Assembly: GCA_010015655.1 (NCBI GenBank)
Contig: ML976661.1
Location: 862,075-926,074, forward strand
Length of the DNA stretch: 64,000 nucleotides
From: Bimuria novae-zelandiae CBS 107.79
Taxonomy: Eukaryota > Ascomycota > Dothideomycetes > Pleosporales > Didymosphaeriaceae
Reading direction: 5' to 3'
Numbering within the stretch: the first letter of the stretch is position 1; each line of letters begins with the position of its first letter. The notes under the pieces were generated by a model that saw only the letters and a program-made list of their open reading frames with translations, did no database searches and was not told the DNA's origin. The translations under genes were made by a program, and so were the position numbers. Below, one piece after another: positions 24,936 through 35,351 of the stretch.

Positions 24936-25160
24936 CGAGGGGGTTACGGAGGAGAAACGAGGGGGGTTACGGAGGAGAAACGAGGGGGTTACGGAGGAGA
25001 AACGAAACGGAACGGGGCAGAGGAGAAACGAAACGGAACGGGGCAGAGGAGAAACGAAACGGAACGGGGCAGAGGAGAAACGAAACGGAACGGGGCAGAG
25101 GAGAAACGAAACGGAACGGGGCAGAGGAGAAACGAAACGGAACGGGGCAGAAGAGAAACG
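24936..25160. repeat. composite G/A-rich minisatellite (23-24-bp units, then six 26-bp units)
   Basis: From 24936 to about 25000, units of 23-24 bp built on GAGGAGAAACGAGGGGGTTA repeat three times. From about 24998 a 26-bp unit follows. Its core GGAACGGGGCAG occurs at 25009, 25035, 25061, 25087, 25113 and 25139, exactly 26 bases apart. All G-rich motifs are on the plus strand, with runs of four to six G. Since 26 is not a multiple of 3, every frame reads through as Arg/Asn/Glu/Gly repeats; these are not genes. Confidence 0.9.
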
Positions 25161-26206
25161 GATGGGTTCGGTGGTGTTTTGTCTCTCGGCGAGAAGATAG
25201 GTGCATGTGAAAGGTGTGCCTGAGGCGCGCGAAGTAGTGGGATAGCGTCTTGACACCTAGCTCATCGTGCACAGAAGTGAGTGTATACGAAGAAGAATAC
25301 GCGAAAGGCAGCCCTAGAACACCACAAACACGATCCTCTCTCTACTTCAACTCTCCTAATAATCCCCCGTAAAACCCTCCCTCAGCCCTCGCTCCCCCCA
25401 ACCGCCACACCCTCCTCTGACATCACCGTCCCCGCCATCACGAGCTCTCACCCCTTCCATCCATTAATCCAAGTCTATATGTCGCCTACTTACCATCGTG
25501 CTCGCTACACTATCCCATAGAGATATTACGAACCTGAATAAGCGCCTCCGGTCCGGAGCGCGGTACACACGTACAGCTAGAGACTAAGCTAGAGTAATGT
25601 TACACGAAGCGCATCGCGACGATCGCTCGGCCAAGACCGGCGATGCGCGTGCAGAGAGGCAGTTACAACCGGGCGTGGAAAACCAGAACCTTGAAAAGGC
25701 GCACGGGGCTGCGATGGCAACGCGACGCTCGCGGAATATTCGGGGATTTTCATGGCTTTTGCGGAAATGCTGACGCTGGGCCATTTGCCTCTTTGAAATT
25801 AAGTTTCCACAAGCGATCGGTGGAAGGTATGGAAGAGGTATAAGCACGTATGCCGTGGGGTGAGATTATACATTGCACGTGGACAAAGTGAGACATAGAG
25901 AGGTTGTATAGAATGGTAGTTGTAGTTATATTTGTATGTACATATGAGGTAAGTGATTAAGTAGGTATAATAGCTATAACGTGGTCATGCGATGCGAAGC
26001 GATGCAAAGTATATGCGATGGAGCCGCCGGGAAGCCGTGCGGGTATGTGGTATCGTAAAGGGAGATCAACACCGTGAAATGCTCATGAGAAGAACGCCGT
26101 AGCCAATGTGGTGTGTGTGCGTGGGCACGTGTGCGTGTAGATGCTGTGACCATGACCGCCAAAAACGCCGTGCAGAATACAAAACAAAGGAAAAGGCAAT
26201 GTCGCG
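25161..26206. other. spacer, no gene seen
   Basis: The first part is C-rich, followed by an AT-richer stretch at 25860-25990. No conserved frame was recognised. The 3' UTR of the minus-strand gene ending at 26207 must start at the right end. Confidence 0.35.
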
Positions 26207-27220
26207 TTAATTGCTGTCTTCCTCGCTTGCAGTTTCGCTCGTCGACGATGAGGAGGAAGAGGTTGACTTATCGGACGGGAGCGGGCCTAATGTCCATCTC
26301 CAGTCTCTCCTCCGTTTCCGCCGCCCGGCTACAGGGGTCTCGGGGCAGGAGTCGCTGTCTGATTCCGAGGAGTCGCGTTTGTCGCCTGTCCGCGGCGAGC
26401 TTTCCAGGGATGAGAATGTCGAGGCTGAGCGTTCCGAGGGTGACCGTATGGACAATGAGGAGGGAGCGGGCTTGGTGTTGATGGATAGCGTGGTCGTCGC
26501 TGGAGATTCAGACTCGTCTGAAGAGGAAGTCGCGAGTGAGGATATGGTCGAGGCCGACGATTCCATGTCTGACTGCATGGTGGCTGCTTGCAGGGCGGAT
26601 ACTGTGTATCTTACAGTCTTGATCTCTTCTTCCAGCGGGGTGCGGAACGAGACTTTCTTCTCGGCTGGGAACAGCGGCCTCGAGGAGGCCATCTTGCGCG
26701 AGGTCAAGGGCGCCGGACCGTTGGTCAGGATGGAGCGGAGGTTGTGCGGCTGCTTGTAGGGAATGGTGATGGTGGCCGACTCGGCCGAAGCCGACGTGAG
26801 GGTGGAGGAAAGGGTCGAGGCCGAGCTGGGCGTCGACGCGCTGCTGGGAGCCTTGCAGCTGTTGTCGATGGAGAGACGCAGTTTGGGTGCAGCGGCGGCA
26901 AGCGGCGGCGGCGGCTCTTGGGCCGTGGACAGACGCAGACTAGGTACGGCAGAGGTGGAGAGACGCTGCGGCGGCTCGTAGGCGTTGGAAAAGGTGTTAC
27001 GGGCGGTGGGCGAGACGGCGCTCAGCGTGTCGAGACGCAAGCTGGAGCCCTTTCCAAAGGTGCGCACTTGGTGCGTGTCGAGATGGAGCTTCGGTCGCGG
27101 GCGCGGGGCTATAATGGGCAGCTGCTGGGTGGTGGTGGTGGTGGTACTCATGATGTGGGCTGCAGGGTCTCGTGCACCCATCGCGGGCGCCATGGGGTGT
27201 GATATAGTCGACAGCATCAT
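26207..27220 (-). CDS. conserved-type disordered fungal protein with an RVxF-like motif
   Basis: A single 337-residue frame with ATG at 27220; Met codons at 27187 and 27148 are alternatives. Most of it is Ser/Thr/Pro/Ala low complexity, but spaced short motifs look conserved: KLHLDTHQVRTF, repeated LRLST/LRLSID elements, KPHNLRSIL-like ITIPYKQPHNLRSILTNG, then FPAEKKVSFRTPLEEEIKTV, and near the end GRRKRRRDWRWTLGPLP. The KKVSF core fits the RVxF docking motif of protein phosphatase 1 partners, so a regulatory role is possible (inference only). No membrane segment or catalytic domain is seen. Neighbours give no clue. Confidence 0.65.
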   Translation of the reverse strand: MMLSTISHPMAPAMGARDPAAHIMSTTTTTTQQLPIIAPRPRPKLHLDTHQVRTFGKGSSLRLDTLSAVSPTARNTFSNAYEPPQRLSTSAVPSLRLSTAQEPPPPLAAAAPKLRLSIDNSCKAPSSASTPSSASTLSSTLTSASAESATITIPYKQPHNLRSILTNGPAPLTSRKMASSRPLFPAEKKVSFRTPLEEEIKTVRYTVSALQAATMQSDMESSASTISSLATSSSDESESPATTTLSINTKPAPSSLSIRSPSERSASTFSSLESSPRTGDKRDSSESDSDSCPETPVAGRRKRRRDWRWTLGPLPSDKSTSSSSSSTSETASEEDSN

Positions 27221-27745
27221 GCGAGCGCAGCCGGTGATGCGTGACGAGATAAGAGAGAGCCTGGGAGGGGAGCCGTCAGTGCTGAGACGGTGGTGGAGTT
27301 CTCGCTCGTGTGGGCTCGTATGTTGCTGCTGCTGCTGCTGATGCCGGGGCGCATGGCGGGCGGCGGCGTCTTAAGAGAGCGCACAAAGAGCAAGACGAAG
27401 CGGCCTGCGGGGCACATCGCAGGCATTCCACCCATGCTGTGCGTGGAGCCAACGGCGGCGTGCGTCTAATCTTGGGCGCTCTGTGCTATTTCTGGGGGGG
27501 CAACTCTTGTCCTAGCGCACAGGCCCCGGCGCAGATCTAACGCCCGTATTCACCACCGCCCTCTGACTGGTGACAGCGGAAGCGCGTCCTCGTTATTGCC
27601 AATAACCGACGAGTTTCGACCTTGGCGACTCGAGACACGTTCCATCGCAGCCGTCTCGTCGACAAGTGCAGGACGCGTAACTGCACCCCAAACCTCCTAC
27701 GCTGCCCACACGCAAAAAAAAAAAAAAAGACAGCCGCGTGCCCAC
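27221..27745. promoter_or_regulatory. divergent promoter region; MCB-like site before polymerase iota
   Basis: This is the spacer between the minus-strand gene starting at 27220 and polymerase iota at 27746. It holds an ACGCGT box at 27673-27678, 68 bases before the polymerase start, and an A-run at about 27714-27729. Both are plausible promoter parts. The same box occurs before RFC1. Confidence 0.35.
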
Positions 27746-30649
27746 ATGGACGGGCAAAGGAAGAGGCTCAAGCGGCCCCTCGACCCCATCATCATCCACT
27801 TTGTAAGCACTGGCCAACCCCGACGCTGCGCCGCCCAATCTGCCAGTCCCAGCTGATGATGCGCCAAAAGCCCCGAGCCTCGCGACAGTCGTAATCGCGA
27901 CGGCAGTGTGCCCTGAAACCACAAATGAGCCGAGCTTGCTAACGTGTTCCGTCAACCTGTCCAGGACTACGTACGTGTCGACAACATTTCACGAGGTCCA
28001 CCTAAAACGGTCTAGCGTGCTCACGCCTGTCCTAGGACGCCTTCTATGCGAGCGTGATCGAGGCTGAAACGCCGTCGCTGCGCTCGCGTCCGTTGGCTGT
28101 ACAGCAGAAACAGATAGTAGTCACATGCAACTACGAGGCCCGCCGGAGAGTACGAACTTCTCTTATCCAGCCCATGTCAGCGAGGATGACTCGGAAGCCA
28201 AATCACGCAAGAGGGCAAGGCCGAGATGAGATCCTCCCAGCCTACATATACCCGAACTGGAAAGCGAAGCGAGCCAGCATCATCTCTTCAACACCATGCC
28301 ACCGGTATGCTGCTATGCCTGAGTCAGCGGGCTGACACTCGTATGTAGGGCTTGCACAAACTGCAGCTCATCAGAGAAGCAAAGAGGATCTGTCCTGACG
28401 TCGTCATCGTTTTCGGCGAGGATCTGACCCGGTTTCGCAACGCCTCAAAGGAGCTGTATGCCTTTCTGCGTTCCTTCTCGTGGAATTCTCGATGCGAGCG
28501 ATTAGGCTTCGACGAAGTAGGTACCCTCTCACCGCAAGCTTCCTGCCGTCTTGGCTCTTGAAGCCGATTGTCAAGTCAACCCCGCCGCAGCTGACACCCT
28601 TTTTGGTCACTGTTATCATGTTTTTCTTCTTTGGGCATCTTGTATTACCGCCATAAGCGATTATTAAGAGGCAATTATAGGTCTGGATGGACGTCACCGA
28701 TCTGGTCGACTACAACCTCGCACTCTTGAACCGGACCGATCTTGCTTCATCCTTTTTTTGCCTCTCCAAGATTGACCCTTCGCACGGGTTCGCTTTCGAT
28801 GCGTCCAAGGTGGCTGGCCCGACGTATCCAGAGCAACCAGACGAACCTACAGGTAAGCACCTTACGAATGGTTCACACAGCCATGAGACGTTTTGGATCA
28901 GTCCAGGCGGCTCATGTTGTTTGTTTTCGGACAAGCCATGGTCTATTTTGGCTCTTGGTCCTACGGTACGCCTCCAATAGTGACTTGCGCCTGCACCTCA
29001 TCATGACAAACTGTGCTTCTTTGTGGTGTTGGTCTCAATCATCAAGCATTACTACGCCGCAGTTTGTAGATTATGCGATTGGACCAATCGAGTTCGATCG
29101 CGATTCACTGACTCAAGCGCTCTCTTCGCGTTTGTCGCGCTGAGCAGGTGGGGGCGAGGAGCCAAATTGAGTGCCGTCCGCTACATCCGAGAACTCTTTG
29201 AGCATACGCCGCATGCCTGAGGGCCTTGTCAGCCGTCAGTGTCTGTGATTGCAGAATGTGGGGAGGTACTTGTCTCAACAGAGCGCTAACGTACATACCG
29301 TAGATATTCTCTCCGATCCACTGCGCCTGCGTCTGACTCTTGGCAGCCATCTTGCCCAGTACCTGCGGCAAAGGCTTGAGTCGGAGAAGAACCATACATG
29401 TACAGTCGGTATTTCGACGAACAAGCTCCTCTCCAAGCTCGTTGGCAACGTGCATAAACCGAACAATCAAACCACCCTAATTCCTCCGTATACGTCTGAC
29501 GATGGCAATGACAACGTTACTTCATTCATTGATGGCCACGAGGTCGGGAAAGTCCCAGGCATTGGCTTCAAAATCGCGCAAAAGTTACGCGCCCTCGTGT
29601 TGCAGAGGCCGCCAACCTTTGACGATGGCTTAGTCTACGGTGGCACGAAAGAAAAGGTGCTCGTTGGTGACGTGAGAAGGCACCCTGGTGTTGGACCTGA
29701 AGCGCTGGAGCAGCTTCTCGGAGGCGCGGGCGCACTACGCGGCATCGGTACCAAAATATTCGGCTTGTTGAACGGCTGCGATGATTCGGAAGTCGGTCAG
29801 GCTCGCGATATCCCTACGCAGATCAGCCTCGAAGACAGCTATCTCCGTCTCGACACTATACCTGGAGTGAAGAAAGAATTGCTTTCGCTGTCAAAGAGTC
29901 TCCTGAAGCGGATGCATACTGACCTCGTAGAAGAAGATGGAAACGATCAACCGTCGGGCGACGGGGAGGCTGACACTACGACGTTGGACCTGCGTACCAA
30001 ACGCTGGATAGCTTTCCCCAAGACGCTCCGACTGACAACTCGACCGCGCCCTCCGCAGAATCCGGACGGCAGTCTCAACCGCTCGTTCGCACGTATATCA
30101 CGCTCAGGGCCGATGCCCAGCTATGTCTTCAATCTCAAAGACAGCATCGATGCCATAGCTGAGCGGTTAGTGGCCGAGGCTCTCCTACCGCTGTTCCGCA
30201 AACTACATCCAGAGAAGAGCGGATGGAATCTGAGCCTAGTCAACATCGCAGCAACCAACATGGTGGACGCAGCAAGTGAGAAGGGTGGGGTGGGACGCGA
30301 CATCAGCAAGATGTTCAAGCGCCAGGACGAAGTGTTGAAGTACTTCAGAGTCTCTGAGCCGGATGAGCCTCATCTGGCTGGGGCGGAACATGATGTTGTT
30401 ATGGACACCGAGCGCGCTCCCGATGGACTTCGCGCCTCTATTACTTTGCAGCGCAAATTCGATGACTCTAGAGGCGGCTCCGAAGACCACCCCACGCCGT
30501 CGCAGGAAGCCATCTTCGCCACGCAAGACCAATGGGAGTCAGATGACGAAGACATGCTAGACGAAGACAGCTACAGTTGCGAGAAGTGCGGCGCACGGAT
30601 GCCCCTGTTCGCCATGGGTGCGCATGCGCGGTGGCACTCGCAGGAGTAA
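27746..30649 (+). CDS. Y-family translesion DNA polymerase iota (Rad30-like)
   Basis: Six exons, all in phase: 27746-27802, 27965-27970 (six bases), 28036-28149, 28349-28516, 28681-28852 and 29304-30649, giving 620 residues. Joined exons 1-3 read DPIIIHF + DY + DAFYASVIEAETP. The tiny exon thus supplies the metal-binding Asp of motif I. Further landmarks: NYEARRRGLHKL, the catalytic Asp-Glu in RLGFDEVWMDVTDL, TVGISTNKLLSKLVGNVHKP, the helix-hairpin GKVPGIGFKIAQKL, the little-finger region, and a C-terminal ubiquitin-binding zinc finger (CEKC then HARWH, spacing C-x2-C-x11-H-x3-H). Polymerase iota inserts bases opposite damaged templates in the nucleus and is recruited through ubiquitinated PCNA. 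Intron 5 is long for this window (451 bp). Confidence 0.93.
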
Positions 30650-31444
30650 ACAAAGCCATGTATCCTTGGGCTACACAATATTCGATCAATCGCGGGGATG
30701 TGGTACCCACCGAAATGCACTCCACTCCATGGTGGAGACCTTGCAAGGAGGGCTAAGGAGTCTTCAATGTATGTACATTTCGATAGCGTGAGTAGCAGGG
30801 GCCTTCCATCAGACCTCGGGATGGCGTGGCGTCGGTGACAGGTCTCGCTTGCGTAGTCCCTGCGCCTGCGTTCATAGCTTTTGAGGCTAATAATGGGGGC
30901 AAGGGGGGGCTAGGGAGACCCCTTCAAAATGTGAGATGTCTAACATTAACGGTATCGGTGTTTACAATGAACGCGTGTGCAAGCGGTTCGCGCAAGTTAG
31001 TGTGGTGGTTTGCTGTACCAGGCACGACCTGGGTTATGGATCGGGCAGGCTGTGTTGCATGGCCGGGATGCCTTCGCCTAGGGATGTTATTGGCGGACCT
31101 GCAGTTCTTCGAGAAGTAGGGTTGGCGCTTCGATAACATATTTCTAAACTGTTTCCTGTGCGAGCTGAAGCTGGTTGACAGTTTGTTCAAGGGTGATCGC
31201 AAGCAATACCGTATCTGAAGCATGATTGCGTCAAAGACTTCGTCGAGCATTGAATAAACAGGGCATTCTATCAGGGTGACAAGGACCTCGTTCGCGTGGT
31301 TCCTCCAGAGAAGCCGTTATGCCGAGGCAGCAGTGCGGCTGTAGCGCTTCCCGCCACTGCACATGTGAAGCTTGATGCAACGCAATCACTTCTTATGTAC
31401 CTACGCCTAGAATGCGACCGACATAGCACAATCGACTGCGCAAC
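30650..31444. other. spacer and promoter of DPL1
   Basis: No gene is seen; the frames are short and lack motifs. Confidence 0.35.
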
Positions 31445-33208
31445 ATGCCCGGCTCTTCGCGCCTCCCCGTCAGTCTCCGCGAGACGTTCAATGCGCGCGC
31501 CCGGTCGGCGCGGGGCCAGCAGCTTGCGGCTCTGAACGTAGACCTGTAGGTTGAGATAAGGCAACTGGTGGGCATCGTGTGCTAATTGCTGGGGCGCCAC
31601 AGGCTGCGCAACATTGTATTCGTGCTGTTCGTCCTGCGATGGACCCGCAAGCTCTTCTACCAGCTCAAAGGACGCGGCATCACGGGCTCCGTTGTCGAAG
31701 TGTACATGTATGCTCGCCGCACGCTTTATGGCATCTTCCTCCGTCTCCCAGGCGTTCGCACAAAGGTCCAGACGCAGGTCGCCGAGACGATACTCAAGCT
31801 TGAGCAGAAGCTGGTGCCCTCGGGGCCCGGCGTCCTGCGCATCACGTCGCTGCCAGCCGAGGGGTGGAGCGAGGAGGAAGTGCGGAAGAAGCTGAATGAG
31901 CTGGCGGAGATGGAGCACACGAGGTGGGAAGATGGCAGAGTCAGCGGAGCGGTATACCATGGCGGGGAGGAATTGATGCGCCTGCAGACGGAGGCGTTCG
32001 GCAAGTTCACCGTTGCGAACCCCATCCACCCGGACGTGTTCCCCGGCGTGAGGAAGATGGAGGCAGAGGTCGTGGCCATGGTTCTGTCGCTGTTCAATGC
32101 GCCCGAGGGTGCTTGCGGTGTCACCACCAGTGGCGGTACCGAGTCCATCCTCATGGCCTGTCTGTCCGCCCGTAACAAGGCATACCACGAACGCGGCGTC
32201 ACAGAGCCCGAGATGATCTTGCCAGAGACGGCACACACGGCTTTCCGCAAGGCTTGCGAGTACTTCAAGATCAAGCTACACATTGTCGCAGTCAAAGCGC
32301 CCTCCTACAAGGTTCACCTTCCCTCCGTCTCGCGCCTCATCAACCCCAACACCGTCCTTCTCGTGGGCTCTGCTCCCAACTTCCCCCATGGCATCATCGA
32401 CGACATCTCCGGCCTCTCCAAGCTCGCGTACAAGAAGAAGATCCCTCTGCACGTCGACTGCTGCCTCGGCTCCTTTATCATCCCTATGCTCCCCAAAGCC
32501 GGCTTTGACTTCGAGCCATTCGACTTCAAGCTCAAGGGCGTCACCAGCATATCCTGCGACACGCACAAGTACGGGTTCGCGCCCAAGGGCAACAGCACCG
32601 TGCTCTACCGCTCCGACGTCTACCGCAAATACCAATACTTCATCAGCCCCGACTGGTCCGGCGGTGTCTACGCCTCACCCTCGATCGCCGGTTCGCGTCC
32701 TGGCGCGCTCATCGCGGGCTGCTGGGCGTCCCTCGTCAAGCAGGGCCAAAACGGCTACATCGACGCCTGCCACAAGATCGTCGGGGGTATGAAGAAGATC
32801 GAAGGCGCGATCCGCGAGCGCCCCGAGCTCTCGTCCGACCTCAAGATCATCGGCCGCCCGCTCGTCTCCGTCGTCTCGTTTCTGTCCAACACCCTGGACA
32901 TCTACGACATTGCCGACGGCATGAATGAGAAGGGCTGGCACCTCAATGCTCTGCAGAGCCCGCCGGCTATCCACGTGGCTGTCACGCTGCCGATCATTGC
33001 GGCCGTGGACCAGCTCATTGCGGATCTCATCGAGGTGGTGGAGGACGTGAAGGACCAGGAGAGGAAAAGGATTGCGGAGGGTAAGGGGGCGAAGGGCGCG
33101 ATCAAGGGTGATACTGCGGCGTTGTATGGTGTTGCGGGGAGTCTGCCGAATAAGAGTGTCGTGGTGGATTTGGCGAAGGGCTTCTTGGATACGTTGTACA
33201 AGGCGTAG
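31445..33208 (+). CDS. DPL1: sphingosine-1-phosphate lyase (Dpl1)
   Basis: Exon 1 is 31445-31545, the intron is 31546-31602 (GTAGGT...ACAG) and exon 2 is 31603-33208, giving 568 residues. ATG at 31445 begins MPGSSRLPVSLRETFNARAR and the intron joins ALNVD to LLRNIVFVLFVLRW, an ER membrane anchor. The PLP-dependent fold type I domain follows: FPGVRKMEAEVVAMVLSLF, TTSGGTESILMACLSARNKA, HVDCCLGSF, and the PLP lysine in SCDTHKYGFAPKG (about residue 353). Dpl1 cleaves long-chain base phosphates to hexadecenal and phosphoethanolamine, the exit step of sphingolipid breakdown, in the ER. Length matches the family. The long minus-strand frame over its start is a shadow. Confidence 0.94.
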
Positions 33209-33686
33209 AGAGGGGGTGGGTGTGTATTGTTTGATAGCGTTATGGGATGTGTATATGCTGGTGTCGCGGAAGTAAAGCTTTGGAGCGGTGATTGCACGCC
33301 ACGGTCAGCGTGTTGATATTGGACGCCAGAATTGTTGATCAAATACTGATAGCTTTTTGTACCCAGGCAATGTCGTGTGTTACCCCAGGATAAGCAATTA
33401 CGACGGCTGACTTTGCCCATGGACGAATGGCAGGTATAGTGAGCCCGACTAGCCGTTTTAGGAACGCGCTACGTCGTCACGACTTCCCACCTACAACCTT
33501 CAAACAGCAACAACGACCAGTACATAATATTTACGTACTTGTTCTCGCTTTCTCTTCCGTACCCTCCCCTCCCACTCCCCTCACACGCGCCATTCTTCCG
33601 TTATAGCTGTGCTGTATTCGCTCTTGCATCATACTTACGTGCGCATCGCCCGCGTCGGTATTCATTCCATCGCTATCCCCAGCCCC

Positions 33687-35351
33687 ATGGCGTCTAGACG
33701 GTCGAAGGGTGGTTCTGAAGAGAGGATGGCGGAGGGGGAGAGAGATGCAAGGGATACCGCGGCGGAAGCGCTAGTCGCTGACGCCGAGACGTCGGTGTTG
33801 GCGAGGAAGGTTCGGGAGAGGGATACTGAGGTAGCGATTGATAAGCCGTCGAGGGAGTTTGGGAGGAAGAGGGGTGGTGGGATGGGAGCAGAGGAACGTG
33901 TGTCTGAGCAGGGTGCTGCAGAACCGGTAGCGTCGACGACCTCGAAGGCGGCTGAGTTGCCCTTCGCTTACCCGCGGCCTGGGGTGTTTTACAGGGCGGT
34001 GCGGCCGGTTTGCGCGATGCTTGAGGGGGGGAACTTGGTTGTGTCGAAGAGGGCGTGGAGGTTGGTGGAGGTGTGTGATTTTGGGTGGGTGCCGGATGGG
34101 ATAAGGTATGTATATTTTGCCAAGTAGGGGGGGAGGAGGGGGGGGGGGGGGCGCATGTCGTCTACTTTTTGTACATTTGCCCCCTGATCTGAGTTATGTC
34201 ACGCTGACTTTGCATTCACAAACTTAGGTGGACCTGTCAGGATGTCCTCACAAAGGAGTGGACAGGGCTAGTCCGGATTCCCTTTTTCCAAGGACAGCTC
34301 CAGCCCGCTCCTCCCGCACTCCTGGCTGCCGAGCTCCTGGACCGTGTGCTACGCGAGGTCAGTGAGAAAGACCTCAAGCGCGAGTTACGGGTTATCGAAT
34401 TTTGTGCTGGGAGTAGTGGACCTACGCCGACGTTCGACCGGCTTATCAATAGGCACCGCGCGGTCAATGGAGAGGCTTCAATCACTTTTATACTGACAGA
34501 CAAGTACCCGAATATCAAGGCCTGGAATCGGCTGAGGCGCTCCCACGCCTCGCCTTTGCTCGAGCTCCTTCCAATGCCCATTGACGCAACTGATCCGCCT
34601 TTGTGGGCGATGAACGGTTGGCCGGTTGATGATTCAAAGTTCATCACACCTGAGACGGACCCTGTGAGGTAGGTGATCATGTCTCTCCTTTCGGCTGTTG
34701 TATTACCTATCCTAGGGTAACACAGCGCCATGAAACTTTTTTAGCATGACGCTGCAGTATGAATTTTGCTTACCGACTTGCAGGGTCCAGAAAGCCGGAC
34801 AGCGCGTTTTCAGACTGTTCAATTGCTCCTTCCATCACTTCAACGACGCAATAGCCACGCAAATACTCAAGAGTACGCTAGAAACATCCGACGGCTTCGC
34901 AATCATCGAGCTCCAGGATCGCCGCTTGGGCATGCTCATAATGATGCTTTCCAACTGGATCTTCGTCTGTCGTCTAATACCTCCTCCAAGCGAGTTTCGG
35001 GATTTCGTCTCCCCAGAAAATGACTACAACCGGTACTCGCCTTTGAAGCGGGCCTTCTTTCGGCTTCCCATAATTCGGGTTCTGCTCGGTTACCTCATAT
35101 GGTTCGTTATCTTGATCGTTCTTCAATTCGACGGTTTCGTGTCTTGTCTGCGCACTCGAGAATTCGACGAATTCGTACAACTAGCGCAGCAAGCTGCCGG
35201 AGAAAAAGGAACGATAACCATCCGAAAGGATGGTGAAGACCAGGTATACGATCTGCCCTATTGGGAAATTAGAGCCCATAAGCCGATCCTACACACTTTG
35301 CCGTTTGGATATCTGCGAGTCATCTCAGGCGTCCGTAAGGTGCCGAATTAG
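33687..35351 (+). CDS. fungal membrane protein with a methyltransferase-like domain
   Basis: Exons: 33687-34105, 34228-34668 and 34784-35351 (introns of 122 and 115 bp), giving 475 residues. The N-terminus is Glu/Arg/Ala-rich and disordered. The middle has VIEFCAGSSGPTPTFDRL and ITFILTDKYPNIKAWNRL, a Rossmann-like pair resembling class I SAM-dependent methyltransferases. VFRLFNCSFHHFNDAIA and FAIIELQDRRLG match later strands of the same fold. A membrane stretch (RVLLGYLIWFVILIVLQFDG) lies near the end, then HTLPFGYLRVISGVRK, the usual end of this fungal family. No substrate is known. Intron 1 holds a run of 14 G at 34138-34151. A coding-like frame continues directly after the TAG at 35349. 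Confidence 0.65.

Noticed and set aside
24878..25272. Four long overlapping frames with RNETERGRGETK repeats
   Set aside because: They are readings of one 26-bp minisatellite in all frames; no independent coding signal.
31271..32236. Long minus-strand frame of 321 codons over the start of DPL1
   Set aside because: It lies antisense to a clearly conserved gene with high GC; the product has no family features. It is a shadow.
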